A stretch of 64,000 nucleotides of DNA from Gentiana macrophylla (taxonomy: Eukaryota; Streptophyta; Magnoliopsida; Gentianales; Gentianaceae): assembly GCA_026214975.1 (NCBI GenBank), contig JAOBSW010001125.1, positions 62,001 through 126,000 of the forward strand. Reading direction: 5' to 3'. Positions 53,005 through 63,972 of the stretch are shown piece after piece. A model generated the notes under the pieces. It saw only the letters and a program-made list of their open reading frames with translations. It made no database searches and was not told where the DNA came from. Numbering within the stretch: the first letter of the stretch is position 1; the number at the start of each line of letters is the position of its first letter. The position numbers and the translations under genes are program-made.

Positions 53005-53361
53005 ATGGGTAGGACGATGTCACGCAAACATGGACATTTCGATAACAATGCTAATGTGAGTGATCAAGGTATCTGTGTGGATCAAGCAGGTTCTGAAGCA
53101 CCGTCTGAAGCTGGTGTTGATCTGACTTATGTTTCTGTGGCAGGGGTTCAATACAGGTGTGTTACATACAAGGAGTAGTAAACGGAAAAAGATGTGCAAG
53201 TTGAGGAGCCAACGGTGGACGTTGATATTGGATCTCATATTGCATCTCCAGCCCAAGAACCAGTTCAAGTTGTTGTAGGTGATGTATCTGTTATTGTTGG
53301 GGAAACACGACAGGGAGTTGGTACTGTTGGGGCCACGGGAGAGGTAGTTGGGGATGTTGGG
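53005..53361 (+). pseudogene. MULE-2 PMD gene, 5' end
   Basis: The start is chosen as ATG at 53005, just after an AG (TTTTGTAG). Encodes MGRTMSRKHGHFDNNANVSD and an acidic, low-complexity N-terminus, two consecutive stops (TAG TAA near 53178), then the same frame stays open (VQVEEPTVDVDIGSHIASP, VVVGDVSVIVGETRQGVG) until Gypsy-1 interrupts it. Transposon-borne PMD proteins often have this basic-then-acidic N-terminal layout; the PMD itself is not in the window, so the call rests on context and similarity to MULE-1. Confidence 0.5.
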
Positions 53362-54010
53362 TGATGCGATCCCTTCGGAGGTTCCCGACCCGTTGGTCCT
53401 GATGCCGCCTATTGATCATTTGGTTATTCGAGACGGGCCTATGACACGGCTCCAGAAGAGACGGATGCGCGATGCTTTAGATACATTGATCATTGATATT
53501 TGTTTAGAGCAAGCACAAGCGCAGCCTGACGACGAGCAATCTATCTGTTGTGTTATTTATACTACGGAGCTCGGAGATCACGAGGATGGAGTGGTCTGAC
53601 AGCCACGACGTCGTTTATTTTCTATTATATTATTAAGATATTTTTAGGGTTATTTTATTTATTTTTCCTAATTTTAGGCACCACATATATATGGGTATTA
53701 ACCACACTACCCTTACGATTTTATTCTTGTAGCCTATATAAAGGCAAACCTTTTATTTCATGAAGTCAGATTCATATTATTTGATACACAAAATTCATCT
53801 TCTTCCTTGATCTGTGATTGATCAAGAACATCACTTGCGAGTGAGTGATCTCTTTGTCGTAGAGATTGCACCCCTTTCGAGAGCTTATCGCGTTCTTGAG
53901 CAAAGCGTTGAGTTGTTCTTGGCCTCTTCCTAGGCTCGCTTTGCTCATGAAGGTTAGGGTTTCCGCTCTCATTGATCCTTTCGTCGATCTCCTGGGATCG
54001 TATCGCATCA
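53362..54010 (+). repeat. Gypsy-1 5' LTR
   Basis: Begins TGATGCGAT and ends ATCGCATCA, a perfect 9-bp terminal inverted repeat. TATA box TATATAAA at 53735-53742. The primer site lies two bases inside. Confidence 0.88.
53735..53742 (+). promoter_or_regulatory. TATA box in Gypsy-1 LTR
   Basis: GCCTATATAAAGGC is a canonical plant TATA context, in the middle-to-3' part of the LTR. Confidence 0.65.
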
Positions 54011-54012
54011 GT

Positions 54013-54024
54013 TGGTAGCAGAGC
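54013..54024 (+). promoter_or_regulatory. Gypsy-1 primer binding site
   Basis: TGGTAGCAGAGC directly inside the LTR, one base different from the tRNA-Met site TGGTATCAGAGC. Confidence 0.8.
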
Positions 54025-54938
54025 TCAGCGACGAAGGTATCAAATATCCCCTAGTTTGTTTTCTTGTTATTCGAATTCATCAAAAAAAAATAATAATAAT
54101 AATAATTCCCATCGCGTTCTTCATCTTTTTTTTAAAAAAAAAAACCTAGCTTGCATCGGTTGCATCATTGCTTATCATCTTTGTTGTTGATCTTCATCCT
54201 CATTGTTCATCACCTTGGTTCGTCATTAGTTTCTTCATCTTGTTCATCATCTTCATCCAAAACCCTAATTTCAAAAAAAAAGTTTGCATCTTTGATCGTC
54301 TCTTTTGGTGTTTTCGTTGTTATTGTGATCATCATACCCTTTGTCCATCATCCTCTTGTTAGTTCTTCATCTCCATAGCCCAATTTTTCTTCCCCCCATC
54401 GAGTTTTGCATCGCCGTTCCCCCCCCCCCTCGTTGCATTGCTTCCAACGATTGACTTGCCCTAATCCTTTCAATCTTTTGTTTATCATATTGCCCTTATT
54501 TGTGTTTAGAGAAACATAAAGGTAGTTGAATAGCCTATTTTACCCTTTATCATTATTATTTTGCAATTTCCGTCCCCACCCTTATTTTATTACTTTGGGG
54601 ACATTTAGTGAAAAAAAAGGAGTAAAAAACAGCCTATATCACACCCCCGGTGTGACACTTGCTGATTTTCGACCCAAAAAAAATAAAAATTATATAATAT
54701 TTATTTTTTCCGACTCGTTTCTCTTGCATAGACAAACTATTCTTGTACTAGTATTTCCTTCTATAACCATTTTCCTTCTTCCAAACACCCTTTTTCATCC
54801 TTATCCTAGTGATCACATCTAGGTAGTTGGTCTTAGGTTCATTTTTCGGTTGCTCGTATTCTGATTGGCTCAACAAAGGGTGCTCCTACTACTCAGAGAA
54901 CGAGGGTGAGTGACAAACACGAGTGATTGTGAGACAAG
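54025..54938 (+). other. Gypsy-1 untranslated leader
   Basis: Pyrimidine-rich with C and A homopolymers (for example 54420-54428). No gene is supported; the short open frames are translations of CTT/ATC repeats. Confidence 0.6.
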
Positions 54939-56003
54939 ATGGTGAGGCATGGGGATGACGAGCCTGTGACGGATGGTCATTTTAAGATACTGTCAGACAA
55001 CTTGACAAGAGAGATAACCGACTGTGTAGACCAGAGAATCGATAGAATCGAACATACTACGAATGGCTTGGGCGCACTACCACAAGCCATGGCTGAATTG
55101 GCAGCCAGGGTGAATGAAATGATGAGAGGTAATGGTGGTAACGGTGGCAATAGGAATTGTGGTAATGGTGTCAATAGGAATGGTGGTAGAGGTAATGTGG
55201 GTGACAACGACAACATTGTTGTTCCTGAGGATGACCTAGTGGATAATAATATGAGGCAAGTTAAGATGAAGCTGCCGCCTTTTTCGGGTTCAGTGGATGC
55301 GGATGCCTACCTTGAGTGGGAATCGAAGTTGGAGCAGATTTTTGAATGTAATAACTACTTTGACGAGAAGAAGTTTAAGTTAGCTCAACTAGAATTCACC
55401 GTGTATGCTATGATCTGGTTGAGGCAATTGAATTTTGCTCGGCATTGTAGCCGTGAAAATGAAAATTAGTACGTGGACGGAGCTGAAGAGGGAAATGAAA
55501 AAATGCTTTGTGCTCCTTCTTATTATACTGAGCAATATCGAAAACTGCAAACCATTAAGCAAGGGGAGCGTTCCGTTGCGGTGTATTATCAGGAGATGGT
55601 CACATTGATAGCTAAGGCTAGCATTCAGGAGAACGAGGAGATGACCATGACACGTTTCTTGACCGGGTTACGGATGGATATTGCAAATTGGGTCGAAGCA
55701 CAAGCGTGTCCTTCGTTACAGGAGATGTTACATGCTGCTGAGACGCATGAGAGGTAGTTGCGGCGACAGAGGGGTGGATTTCCGAGATCTTCAGGTAGTG
55801 GTTTTTCGGGTTCGCGTCCCAATCCATTTAGAGGGGACTCATCTAGATTGCCCCAGGCTACGGCGAGACAGCCCCTTGTTCCATATAGAGAGGCTCCTAG
55901 GTCAAAGGAGAATGATAAAGGAAAAGGTGTAGCAAGTACTTCGAAGCCATCTCACGAGATACGATGCCATAAGTGCCAAGGGATGGGCCATATGGCTGCC
56001 TAA
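54939..56003 (+). pseudogene. Gypsy-1 gag
   Basis: Start ATG at 54939 (MVRHGDDEPVTDGHFKILSD). A coiled-coil-like N-terminus, a Gly-Asn-rich linker, and a capsid core follow (MKLPPFSGSVDADAYLEWE, FKLAQLEF, YYTEQYRKLQTIKQGERSVA, FLTGLRMDIANWVE). A local double frameshift lies at 55400-55500, and a TAG at 55755-55757 could come from CAG. The zinc knuckle CHKCQGMGHMAA is followed by a TAA at 56001-56003 where CAA would keep the frame and supply the last cysteine. Confidence 0.88.
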
Positions 56004-56565
56004 TGCCCGTCAAAGAATCGCATTATGCTTATCGAAAAGAGGCTAATGGAGAGCATAGATATGCTTCGGCTTCTGAGGAGGAGGAAGATTTTGTGGACAG
56101 TGATGGTGAGTACGAGCTTGACGCAGTTGACGGGGATGTGTATCAGTCCATGCTTGTGATAAAGAGGACGCTTAGTAGTGTGGTGAAGAATGAGGATAAT
56201 TTGCAACGTGAGAACATTTTCCATTTGGTGACGGGAAAGGTGTGTGTGATGATTATTGATCCGGGAAGTTGCACAAACGTTGTTAGTGCGGGTTTTTTTT
56301 GAGTTTGGCTCTTCCTATGATTTCCCACCCTCAACCATACAAGCTTCAGTGGTTGAATGATGTCGGTGAGATATATGTCACCAAACAGGCGAAGATTACT
56401 TTCAATATTGGGAAGTTTGAAGATGAGGTTTTGTGTGATGTGGTTCCAATGCATGTGGGACATCTGTTGTTGGGACGACCGTGGCAATTTGATAGGAAGG
56501 TGATCTATGAAGGGTATTTAAACACATACACGCTGCGTCATAAGGAGAATAAGTTTACACTTTGA
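56004..56565 (+). pseudogene. Gypsy-1 protease
   Basis: The frame has an acidic linker, then VCVMIIDPGSCTNVVSAG, the aspartic protease site with D-P-G in place of the usual D-G-G or D-S-G. A T-run (56291-56298) breaks the frame. The second part reads LQWLNDVGEIYVTKQAKITF and VVPMHVGHLLLGRPWQFDRK, the conserved end of gypsy protease (LLGRPWQ). Confidence 0.85.
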
Positions 56566-56975
56566 GCATTATCTCCGGATGAGGTACATAAAGATCAACT
56601 CAAATTGGCTGCGGGACGTGAGGAAAAAGAAAAAAAAGAGGGAGCTCAGTCGGAAAAAGAAAAAAAAAGTAACGACAGGAGAGAAAGAAAAAGAGGGTGT
56701 GCAAAAACGAGTGGAGTGTAAAATAAAAGTTGAAAATAAAAAGGTGAGTGAGGGCGCTATAGTACCATCTGAGGGAGTTTCTAAAGTTGAAAGTCAAAAG
56801 TGAGTGAGGGTGCTATTAGTCTAGAGGGAGGAAAGAAAGAGATAAACAAAAAAGGTGAGCGAGTGTTAGGAACTTTCTACATTAGGGCTGGTGAGGTTAT
56901 TCGTGCTATCGAAAGTGGCACTACCCCTTACCTCTTTATTTATAGAGACCGACCCCTCCCTCCCTCCCCTGTTTT
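56566..56975 (+). other. Gypsy-1 protease-RT linker, Lys-rich and broken
   Basis: An A-rich stretch would encode lysine/glutamate-rich linker in two or three frames. A partly repeated piece (GTGAGTGAGGG near 56741 and 56799) suggests a small duplication. No domain. Confidence 0.55.
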
Positions 56976-57533
56976 ATGATTTCCACTGACGTAACGGACT
57001 CTCTTCCTAGTTTTGTGGTGTCATTGTTGCAGGAGTTCCTGGACATCTTCCCTGAGGAGGAGCCGAGTGGCTTGCCGCCATTGTGTAGAGTGGAGCACCA
57101 AATAGATTTCATCCCGGGGTCGGCGGTACCTAACCGTCCAGCTTATCGGGCCAACCCGGATGAAACCAAGGAGATCCAATGGCAAGTGACATAGTTGTTG
57201 AAGAAGGGAAAGATTCAGGAGTCCGTGAGTCCTTGCGCGGTGCCGGTGATTGTGGTGCCAAAGAAGGATGGTTCTTGGCATATGTTCATGGATTGCAGGG
57301 CCATCAACCAAATTACGGTCAGGTATCTTCATCATATCCCACGTTTAGATGATATGCTAGATGAGTTGTGTGGTGCGCCTATATTTTACAAAATTGATTT
57401 AAAGAGTGGCTACCATCAAGTGCGTATTCGTGAGGGTGATGAGTGGAAAACTGCATTTAAGACTAAGTTTGGGTTGTATGAGTGGCTTGTCATGCCTTTT
57501 GGTCTCACTAATGCACCTAGCACATTTATGTGA
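56976..57533 (+). pseudogene. Gypsy-1 pol: RT N-terminal half
   Basis: The pieces are FLDIFPEEEPSGLPPLCRVE, HQIDFIPGSAVPNRPAYRAN, a stop at 57192-57194, then [52 protein letters not shown] and the [13 protein letters not shown] motif. The frame stops at TGA (57531-57533), where CGA would encode the usual Arg. Confidence 0.9.
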
Positions 57534-57536
57534 TTA

Positions 57537-58538
57537 ATGAATGAGGTACTTAGGGACTTTATTGGCAAGTTTGTGGTTGTCTATTTTGATGATATTCTTA
57601 TTTATAGCCATAACTTGGAGGAGCATGTTAGTCACCTAAAGGCTGTCTTAGAAACACTTCGGGATGCACAATTGTATGCTAACCTTAAGAAATGCCCTTT
57701 TTGCCTGGATAGGATCGTGTTTCTTGGTTTTGTTGTGAGTGCACAGGGTGTTGAAATAGACCAGGAGAAGATTAAGGTGGTCCAAGAGTGGCCCGAGCAA
57801 AAATCAGCCGCCGAGGTTCGTAGTTTCCATGGCTTGGTGAGCTTTTATAGGCGATTTGTGAGGGATTTTAGTAGCATTGCAGCCCCACTGAACGAGTTGG
57901 TGAAAAAGAATGTCCCATTTCATTGGGGACCTAAACAAAGGGAGTCTTTCGAAAATCTTAAGTTTCCTTTAGTTTCTGCACCCATACTTGCTTTACCTGA
58001 TTTTAATAAAGCTTTTGAAATGGAATGTGATGCTTCGGGTATGGGTATTGGGGGTGTGCTTATACAAGAGGGTCGTCCTATTGCTTTTTATAGTGAGAAA
58101 TTGAAGGGTCCTCAGTTAAATTATGCTTCTTATGATAAGGAGTTGTATGCCGTAGTGCGGTGTCTTCACACGTGGCAGCACTATTTGCGGCCTCGAGAGT
58201 TCATTATTCACACTGACCACGAGTCACTTAAATATCTTAAGGGTCAAGATAAGTTGATTAAGAGGCATGTGCATTGGATGGAGTTTATTGAGTCATTTCC
58301 TTATATGATTAAGTATAAAAAGGGTCAAGAAAACGGGGTAGCTGATGCTTTGTCCTGTAGGCACACTTTGATCACTACTATGCAAACTAAGTTTCTTGGC
58401 TTTGAGTTTATTAAGGAATTGTATGCACTTAATCATGATTTTTCAAAACCATTTGCGGATACTAGTGAGGCGCCTACTGAAAAATTCTTTAGGAGTGATG
58501 GTATCTTATACCGTGAGCATGCTTTATGTATTCCTTAG
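57537..58538 (+). pseudogene. Gypsy-1 pol: RT palm, RNase H, integrase start
   Basis: A 333-residue open frame in phase with the previous segment. It has the catalytic Y-F-D-D in [15 protein letters not shown], then [20 protein letters not shown] and [17 protein letters not shown], then RNase H with [18 protein letters not shown] and [13 protein letters not shown], and the [14 protein letters not shown] connection. It ends before the integrase zinc region at a TAG (58536-58538). Confidence 0.92.
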
Positions 58539-59438
58539 TGTTCTATACGTGAATTGCTTGTTCATGAAGTGCATGGTGGTGGTTTAATGGGTCATGTTGG
58601 GGTCACTAAAATGCTAGATATACTTAAATTCATTTTTATTCGCTTAATATGCGTAGTGATGTCGCTCGTTTTTGTGATGCTTGTATTGTGTGTAAGTATG
58701 CTAAATCCAAATCCACACCTCATGGTTTATACACTCCACTGCCTATTCCCACATCCCCTTGGACTGATTTGTCTATGGATTTTGTTTTGGGTTTGCCTCG
58801 TTCTAAGGGAGGTCATGATTCTATTTTTGTAGTTGTGGATGGGTTTTCTAAGATGGCACATTTCCTTCCTTGTCATAAAACGAATGATGCTACTTTTATT
58901 GCTGATTTGTTCTTTACGGAGATTGTTCGTTTTCATGGTGTCCCACGTACTATTGTGAGTGATAGGGATGTGAAATTCATTAGTCATTTTTGGAAAGTTT
59001 TGTGGCAACGTTTGGGTACTAAGTTATTTTATTCTTCTACATATCACCCCCAAACGGACGGTCAAACTGAGGTTGTTAATAGAGTGTTGGGTCAATTTCT
59101 TCGTACTGTGGTCCAAAAAAACTTGCGTAATTGGGAAGATTATTTGCCATATGTGGAATTTGCATATAATCGGTGTAAACATTCTGCGACTCGTTTTACC
59201 GTTTTTGAGGTAGTATATGGGTTCAACCCCGATACTCCTTTCTTTGGCTCCTTTGCCCGCAGGTATGCAGGTTAGCTTGGATGTGGAAGCCAAGGCGGAG
59301 ATGGTGAGAGATTTGCATGCGGAAGCTCGTGCAAATGTAGAGAAAGCTACGGCTAGGTACGAGATGCAAGCCAACAAAGGACGCAAGGAGGTGATCTTTG
59401 ATCCTGGTGATTGGGTGTGGTTACACTATCACAAGGAT
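58539..59438 (+). pseudogene. Gypsy-1 pol: integrase
   Basis: The HHCC zinc region ([29 protein letters not shown]) is split by a frameshift near 58630-58650. The catalytic triad is present: D in [14 protein letters not shown] in [12 protein letters not shown] and E in [13 protein letters not shown]. The frame shifts near 59270. The C-terminal part continues (VEKATARYEMQANKGRKEV, FDPGDWVWLHYHKD) and is cut by Athila-2 at 59438. Whether a chromodomain follows cannot be seen. Confidence 0.9.
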
Positions 59439-60899
59439 TGTTTTTTGGAGTAATTTTGCAATAAACAAACAAACTAAATTTATAAACCGACATTTATAAT
59501 GCAACTAACTCCTAACCGACCGAATATCGGGTAGTTGTTAGTACAATAGTAGGTAAGTAAAGGGTGTCGATCCCCAGGAGATGGTTTGACGAGAACGTTT
59601 TATGTTTTAGATTTTAAAGCCCGCAATTTGCATAGACAGAGAACCAAGTTGATTCAAAGCTATGGAAGGATTTTCCGGATCGAAAGTTAAAAGTGCAAAG
59701 AAACTAAAATTAATTAAACAGAACGAATTAAAGTTTAACTAAAGTTTGATTATCAAGCAATTTAGAGAAAAGCGGCAACATTGGATCAACAATTTACTCA
59801 AGAATTAAGGATTCTCTTATAAAGGATTCACTGTGTGTTTCTAAAACAGAGGCGGGTCCACCTATTCAAAAGCAAAACGATCTAATCTCTCAAATCGCTC
59901 AATTCGATTAACAAGCAAGGTGTAACTCTTTCGATTTAACGACCTAAACAACAACCGAGCAACTTTCGTTCTAGCTAACACCAATTGTTCAATCAAATAG
60001 CAAGGAGATCTTAGTTCATAGAATTTTCATTCAATGAAGCAATCATGCAATCACCATCTTTCGATATTAATGAAATTAAACATTAAAACAAGCTAAAGAT
60101 CTGACCTCAATAGAAGAACACAGTAAATCAAAATAAGAAACCCAAAAATCAATAAGAAAATTGCATCCCCAATGCTGCCAAGAGCTATTTAGCTATCCAT
60201 GGAGTGATTGATTACAATGCTTGAAGAGAAATCCATAAAAGTCTAAGCTATAAAGTGAATTGAATCTACTTTTGTGGCTGTTTGAACTCTGAGAAATCTC
60301 AGATTTTCGATCTGGGAAGAAATGAAATCTAATAATCAGTATGCTCTCCCCATGTGATTACAAATGAGGCCTATTTATAGAAAAACAAGATATGTCTGCA
60401 GACCGAACGCTGGTTTCTTCTCCGAACGCCTGCTTCAGTGATGGAACGCCTGCTTCAAGCCTTGAACGCGGCGCTTGAATCGCTTTTTCTTCATTTCGAG
60501 CTTCATGTCTGGACTTTGAACGCCTGGTTTCCTTCATGGAACGCCTGTTCTATGTCTCTCAAGAATCGATTCGTTGAGATGTAACGGCTCTCTCCACTTG
60601 TTGATGCACATTTGCTTCTCTCCTCTAACAAACTTGAGCTTATCTACAATCCACCTCATCCCTTTTGATATTATCTTCATCTATATCATAATTAAGAAAA
60701 TGCAAAAACATAATATAGCCTAAAATGATATAAAATTTATAATAAAGCTCATTCTTAAGCCCATTTTGCAATTAATTAATTTAAAAGCAACTTTACTCAT
60801 TATATTAATTATAAAGCCCAAATTCAATGCAAAATATTACTAATGTGGGGAAATTCATAGAAAAGTAACATAAAATTTCATATAAAATAGCCCTTAACA
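59439..60899 (-). repeat. Athila-2 3' LTR
   Basis: 1461 bp, TGTTAAGGGC start and AAAACA-type end in element sense. It is diverged from the Athila-1 LTRs but has the same order of landmarks: the CTAACTCCTAACCGACCGAAT block near its end, TATA box TATAAATA on the minus strand (60372-60379), and dyad boxes directly upstream of it. Confidence 0.85.
60405..60550. promoter_or_regulatory. 12-bp box array upstream of TATA in Athila-2 LTR
   Basis: Boxes beginning GAACGC (GAACGCCTGCTT and variants) start at 60405, 60424, 60444, 60464, 60518 and 60539, at a pitch of 19-21 bp. The position relative to the TATA box is the same as in Athila-1, although the box sequence has drifted. Confidence 0.7.
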
Positions 60900-60913
60900 A
60901 CTCCCCACACTTG
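60900..60913 (-). promoter_or_regulatory. Athila-2 polypurine tract
   Basis: On the minus strand AAGTGTGGGGAGT precedes the LTR start. Confidence 0.82.
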
Positions 60914-62060
60914 GCTTTTTGTTCGTCCTTAACAAAACAATACATAAACATTGCTCGAGATACATATGCATCTTAGCAATTATAAAATATATTCAATACT
61001 TTAGAGACTCACCCAAGTGTATGTGTGGATCGCCATAGTAAATTTCCACTAATTCCACACTTGAAATCCATTCAAGCAAAACTAGCTAACATCCCAGCTT
61101 AAATTAAAAATATAAAACGATTATAACAAGCACTTCACAAAACATACATATTTGAGAAAAAGTAACAGGGAGTATTCAAAGATATTTCCGACATACTTAG
61201 AGGATGATCCCTTCAACATATCTTCAGTTTTTACTGGGGATAGAGTACATGGTAACTGAGCCCTTAACTTACTCATAATAACATTTTTCGATTTTTATAT
61301 CACTTTTTCCATTTTTTCTTTTCTTTGTAACACACATCAGATAAGCTTTTGCCCGTCATAGTAGAGTAGGACATTTCGAGATAATCCCCTATCTACTCAA
61401 ATCATAAAGCAGCTTTTTCTGACTGTCGTAAGCTCTTGGTCATCATAGTGGAATAGGACATACGAGGTATACCCTACCGCACTCAAATCATAAACCAGCT
61501 CCGACACACACAACTAATTTCATTGATCGAGATTTCTGGCTGGCAGTGGTTAACATGCTAAAAGCAATTCAAACCTACTGAGCATAACACCTCAATCAAT
61601 GATTTATTCATTGATTAATACGCAAGGACATTAGTTACCATTCACTTATCACTTTCAAACTTACGGATATTCACTGTATGACATACTTTACTTCTGGATA
61701 CAAACTATTAAAATTTTCCAAACTTGTATGCAAGCAAAGGATCATGCAATAATCATTAAAATTTCTAATTAAATTGGGCATAGCTTAAAATTATAGCTCA
61801 TCATCTACTATGGCATGTGATAAAAAAAAATGGGGTGAAACATCTAAATACACTAAATATATAACATAACGCTTCAATGATATACTCTCAAAACAAAATA
61901 TGCAGTTGCTTATTCGAGACAAAACAAAAAGTTTAAGTTTAGCTCATTCCGCATGGAATTAAGAAATTATGAGTAAAGATGATATAGATTAAAATTGAAT
62001 ATTCCCCTCCCCCACACTTAATTGACAACGTGTCCTCAAGTTGGCCAAAAGAAAATAGAT
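60914..62060 (-). other. Conserved non-coding module, Athila-2 copy
   Basis: Matches 36314-37370 in order and content: CACCCAAGTGTATGTGTGGA near 61010, the internal duplication (CATAGTAGAGTAGGAC and CATAGTGGAATAGGAC), the CACACAACTAATTT region, and CCTCCCCCACACTTAA with GTGTCCTCAAGTTG. No ORF. Confidence 0.65.
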
Positions 62061-62312
62061 ACGAGTACTTAGCTCCCTTTATCGAGATTGATATCGGTAT
62101 GTGCAAGAACATGAAAAACATAACAACGATGTCCATATAGAAAGAAAAACGTAAAGGGTACCTGTAACACTTGAGAAAAGCATAGAGCATCGTCGTAGTA
62201 AAATAGTGCTATATAAGTTCACATACAAGTATCCAAGATAACGAATGAAAGAAGAAGGTGGAACAGGTATATATTTCTGTCCTGGAGAAACTGAATGCAC
62301 GGTTAAGTAATC

Positions 62313-62445
62313 AAACGCCCGTCCTGACGACAGAACGCCCGTTTAGAATTCTAAACGTCCGTTCAAACAGCAGAAATGAGAACGGAGACTAAAATCATTG
62401 AAAAGAGTAGGCATAACGCCCGTTTGACACCTAGAACGGGCGTTC
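62313..62445. repeat. 12-bp dyad boxes in Athila-2 interior
   Basis: Boxes start at 62313, 62333 and 62353 (AAACGCCCGTCC, GAACGCCCGTTT, AAACGTCCGTTC) and at 62414 and 62434 (TAACGCCCGTTT, GAACGGGCGTTC). The pitch is exactly 20 bp within each group. The phrase TTCAAACAGCAGAAAT follows two of them. Confidence 0.75.
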
Positions 62446-62879
62446 AAACAGCAGAAATAGCAGCAGGACAAGAAACAACAAAACAGAGTATGCCCATTAT
62501 CATCACAAGCCGCCAACAAAAGAAACAACGAGTCAAAAGGCCTTTCAAAACCAGGCCAAAACTAGTTCAACTGAAAAAGAAGCGCAAGTAGTAGTAGAGA
62601 AACAAAAGAAACAGAAATAAAGTGTGGGAAAAGTTATTACAACATTAAAATTTAAAAAAAACAAACACCAAAGAAAGCAAAGATATCACCATCGTAACGT
62701 GTCCCACCTGCACTCTCAGAGCATCAAGATCATCATCCTCATCATCCTCGCTATCTCCAAATTTCCTCTGCATTTCTTCATCTCTAGATGGTGCAGAAAT
62801 TCGGTATGACACGAGCAATGGTGCTCTCCACCTCGTCTTCAAACAGGAATTCAACGGTGTTTGGAGCGAACCTTGATTC

Positions 62880-63972
62880 TTTCGTGATTTTGTTTCCCCG
62901 ATTCAGCTCCAATTGGTTTGCCAAAATATCATTTTGAGTGCAACAAAGCATACGATCCACTTTCGCAAATCAGGCGCAATGCTCACCGCAACTCCGTCGG
63001 AAAGGGATAGAGCGTAAAGTGGTGCGGAAGACGATGATCCGGCGGAGCAAGATTAGCCGAGGTTTTCGGGTAGCCTTTTTCGCTTCCTCTCAATGCCCCG
63101 AGGATTCTTAGGCCTGTGATCGGATTTGTATTCGGGACCCCGCGCCTAGGCAAAGGCCGTGGATAAGGTGAGGCAAATGATACAACGGTTAGGATTCTTC
63201 AAATGCTTGAAGACTTCATCAAAAATAATTTCCCAACATTCACCTCGATCCCCATTCTATAGCATACAACAAACCGAGATCTTCGAGGCCGAAATGGGTG
63301 ATGTTATCCGTAGGACGCAAACCGGTTTTGATGAACTTGCATTTTACCCTCCAATCTTCGGGCCAATGCGTAGTAGTTATGTCCTCACGCTCATCCTCTT
63401 CCCGTGTTTATAAGTCCACGGAATATCCTTATCAACCAACAACCGTAAATCCTCCAACGGGTCGCATCCATCGCCTACTAATTCCTTAATCTCAACACGA
63501 TGGTCTACGCCATCCAAATCCTCAAGCTCAGACTTAGCATTGATAGCCTTGGGGAAAACGGAACTTTAACTTTCCTAACCATGACAAAGCCGCTTTCTAA
63601 ATGTTTGGGATCGAGGTTAGCAAAGAACTCCCGCACAAGAGTGTCATTTATTTAGAGTTTCCGAATGACCATCAAAACGTCCCACCCCCGATCTCTAAGC
63701 GCCGTCAAAAAGGCGGGGTCTACCTTATCCTCAACTATCTCTCTCTCAATCAGCATTTTTCGGGACACATACTCCTGGGTGAACAAGTTCATAGCTTTTG
63801 GACTTATGAAGCGCTGAGAAAACGGGAGAGGGATTGGGTCTCGAGTGGGGCCCCTAGGGCTTCCTATTCTAACCCCGCCCGTAGACTGTTGGGGACCACC
63901 ATAGTCATCACCTTTACGTTTCTTCTGCCTAGGGGGTTGAACCATGGGTTCCTTACCCGCTCTACGAGACAT
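62880..63972 (-). pseudogene. Athila-2 ORF: putative plant transposon protein domain
   Basis: The start is ATG at 63972-63970 (MSRRAGKEPMVQPPRQKKRK). After a basic N-terminus come FISPKAMNLFTQEYVSRKML, an A-L-R-D-R-G-W segment, a TAA (63652-63654) and, in the same frame, LVREFFANLDPKHLESGF with VKVPFSPRLS. Later pieces include YYALARRLEGKMQVHQN in another frame near 63330. This order (R-F-x-S-x-A, G-W, V-R-E-F-x-A-N, V-x-F-S) matches the family annotated as putative plant transposon protein (Transposase_32). Its function is unknown. The 3' half is broken by several shifts. Confidence 0.62.

Larger units (their letters stand above)
52049..53361 (+). mobile_element. MULE-2: left end and PMD gene 5' part
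   Basis: The terminus CTATTGGCA, with further TIR-like similarity to MULE-1, is followed by a leader with dyad-box array 3 and then the PMD gene start. The rest of the element lies beyond Gypsy-1, outside the window. It has the same orientation (PMD on +) and same box family as MULE-1. Confidence 0.6.
53362..59438 (+). mobile_element. Gypsy-1: Ty3/gypsy element, interrupted by Athila-2
   Basis: A plus-strand gypsy with 5' LTR (649 bp), primer site, leader, gag, protease, RT, RNase H and integrase in standard order. At 59438 it is cut by Athila-2 inside the integrase C-terminal region; its end and 3' LTR lie beyond the window. It inserted in the MULE-2 PMD gene; the five bases before it are TTGGG. 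Motifs resemble chromovirus-type gypsy elements, though no chromodomain is in view. Confidence 0.9.

Noticed and set aside
54149..54380. Ser/Ile-rich open frames in the Gypsy-1 leader
   Set aside because: They translate CTT/ATC low-complexity repeats in several frames at once and precede the true gag start.
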